Assembly (NCBI GenBank): GCA_030523505.1
Contig: JAUNIK010000121.1
Span: forward strand, 1-7,806
DNA length: 7,806 nucleotides
Reading direction: 5' to 3'
DNA from: Prevotellaceae bacterium
GTDB lineage: Bacteria; Bacteroidota; Bacteroidia; Bacteroidales; Bacteroidaceae
Position 1 is the first letter of the stretch, and each line of letters begins with the position of its first letter. Below are positions 7,237 to 7,806 of the stretch, piece after piece. The translations under genes and the position numbers were made by a program. The notes under the pieces were generated by a model. The model saw nothing but the letters and a program-made list of their open reading frames with translations, did no database searches and was not told where the DNA came from.

Positions 7237-7806
7237 TTATCGCTTTATCACCTTGCGCAGGTCGTCGCCCCGCTTCATGATGACAACCTTCGACGAAGAT
7301 GCAGAAGTAACCTTGCGCCCGTCGAGGGAGTAGATGTCAGAGTGAGAAGATGGAGCTGAATCTGTTGTTATTGCGCGAATGCCGGTAAGACTGTTGTCAT
7401 TATCCACCTTCACTGTGCCGTCGGCAGCCACCGAGAAATAGCAGTAGGCATTGCCTCCCGGCTTTTCCACCAATTGCCAATCGCTCTCCTCCAACGATTT
7501 CGTCTGGAAATATACCCTGTAAAAACCTTTGGAAAACTTGAAGGCGTCCTCACCTTCTTTTTGAAAATCTTGAGCAATATTAAACCCTTTAAAACCAATA
7601 CCCCAAAATCCTTTTATATAAAAACGTTTGTCTGGGTAATTAAAAGATAATGTATATAAGTCTGGTTTTTCTTCTTCCGTTTCAATAACCATTCTAATAT
7701 CACCCTGGAAGAGTCTCCAACTGAGATTGTATATGATAAAATCATCTATAAATAGGGATTGTCGTTTAATTCTTTCTGTCGTGGACACATAGAGGTCAGC
7801 TTGGTA
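7237..7806 (-). CDS. C-terminal part of a protein with a T9SS-like sorting tail, 5' end outside the window
   Basis: The frame is open from the right edge to the TAA at 7239-7237, giving the last 189 residues of a longer protein. A GTG at 7788-7786 could act as a start, but six in-frame codons precede it to the edge and no signal peptide follows it, so a partial gene is far more likely. The last 50 or so residues (GIRAI, then DIYSLDGRKV, a short variable stretch, VVIMKRGDDLRKVIKR) resemble the short type A sorting domain of Bacteroidetes type IX secretion cargo, with a serine-rich segment in place of the usual GIYI. The part before it (for example FYRVYFQTKSLEESDWQLVE) looks like beta-rich structure that I do not recognise. 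The role is unknown; export by T9SS is inferred. Base composition changes sharply within the frame. Confidence 0.8.
   Translation of the reverse strand, partial: YQADLYVSTTERIKRQSLFIDDFIIYNLSWRLFQGDIRMVIETEEEKPDLYTLSFNYPDKRFYIKGFWGIGFKGFNIAQDFQKEGEDAFKFSKGFYRVYFQTKSLEESDWQLVEKPGGNAYCYFSVAADGTVKVDNDNSLTGIRAITTDSAPSSHSDIYSLDGRKVTSASSSKVVIMKRGDDLRKVIKR

Noticed and set aside
7786..7788. GTG as the true start of the right-hand gene
   Set aside because: The same frame stays open to the window edge, and no signal peptide follows the GTG although the protein has a secretion-type tail.

Overview
The window looks like a chromosomal segment from a Bacteroidales bacterium, probably Prevotella-like. The evidence is a SusC/SusD outer-membrane pair, lipoprotein signal peptides followed by acidic residues, a Bacteroidetes-type -33/-7 promoter (TTTG, then TAnnTTTG), an almost complete lack of Shine-Dalgarno sequences, a T9SS-like C-terminal tail, and very AT-rich intergenic DNA. 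Every gene I can support is on the minus strand, so transcription runs from high to low coordinates. The genus is an inference.

From right to left: (1) 7237-7806 is the 3' part of a gene whose start lies outside the window. It encodes a protein with a divergent type IX sorting-domain-like tail and is followed by a strong hairpin at 7177-7209. (2) 6967-7176 is an AT-rich control region. (3) 1012-6966 is a compact four-gene operon: a SusC-type TonB-dependent transporter, a SusD_2-type lipoprotein, a lipoprotein with an Ig-like domain (DUF5011/DUF5012-like), and a small lipoprotein resembling the Bacteroides lipid-binding putative hydrolase family. The gaps are 14, 32 and 23 bp, and the operon ends at a clear intrinsic terminator (933-970). 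(4) 782-932 is a short regulatory region. (5) 1-781 is the N-terminal two-thirds or so of an AAA_14/DUF4143-type ATPase, cut by the left edge.

The four operon genes probably act as one uptake machine at the cell surface. SusC forms the TonB-energised channel, SusD forms the lid that captures ligand, and the two extra lipoproteins sit where SusE/SusF-type binding proteins would. No glycoside hydrolase, peptidase, sigma/anti-sigma pair or hybrid two-component regulator is visible, so the substrate cannot be named.

The most striking non-coding signal is upstream of the ATPase gene. Three near-identical palindromes (core TGTTTGSAAACA) start at 825, 858 and 891, exactly 33 bp apart. The one nearest the gene lies between the -33 and -7 boxes of a good Bacteroidetes promoter. 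This looks like a three-site operator that controls the ATPase gene, and I know of no described regulator for it.
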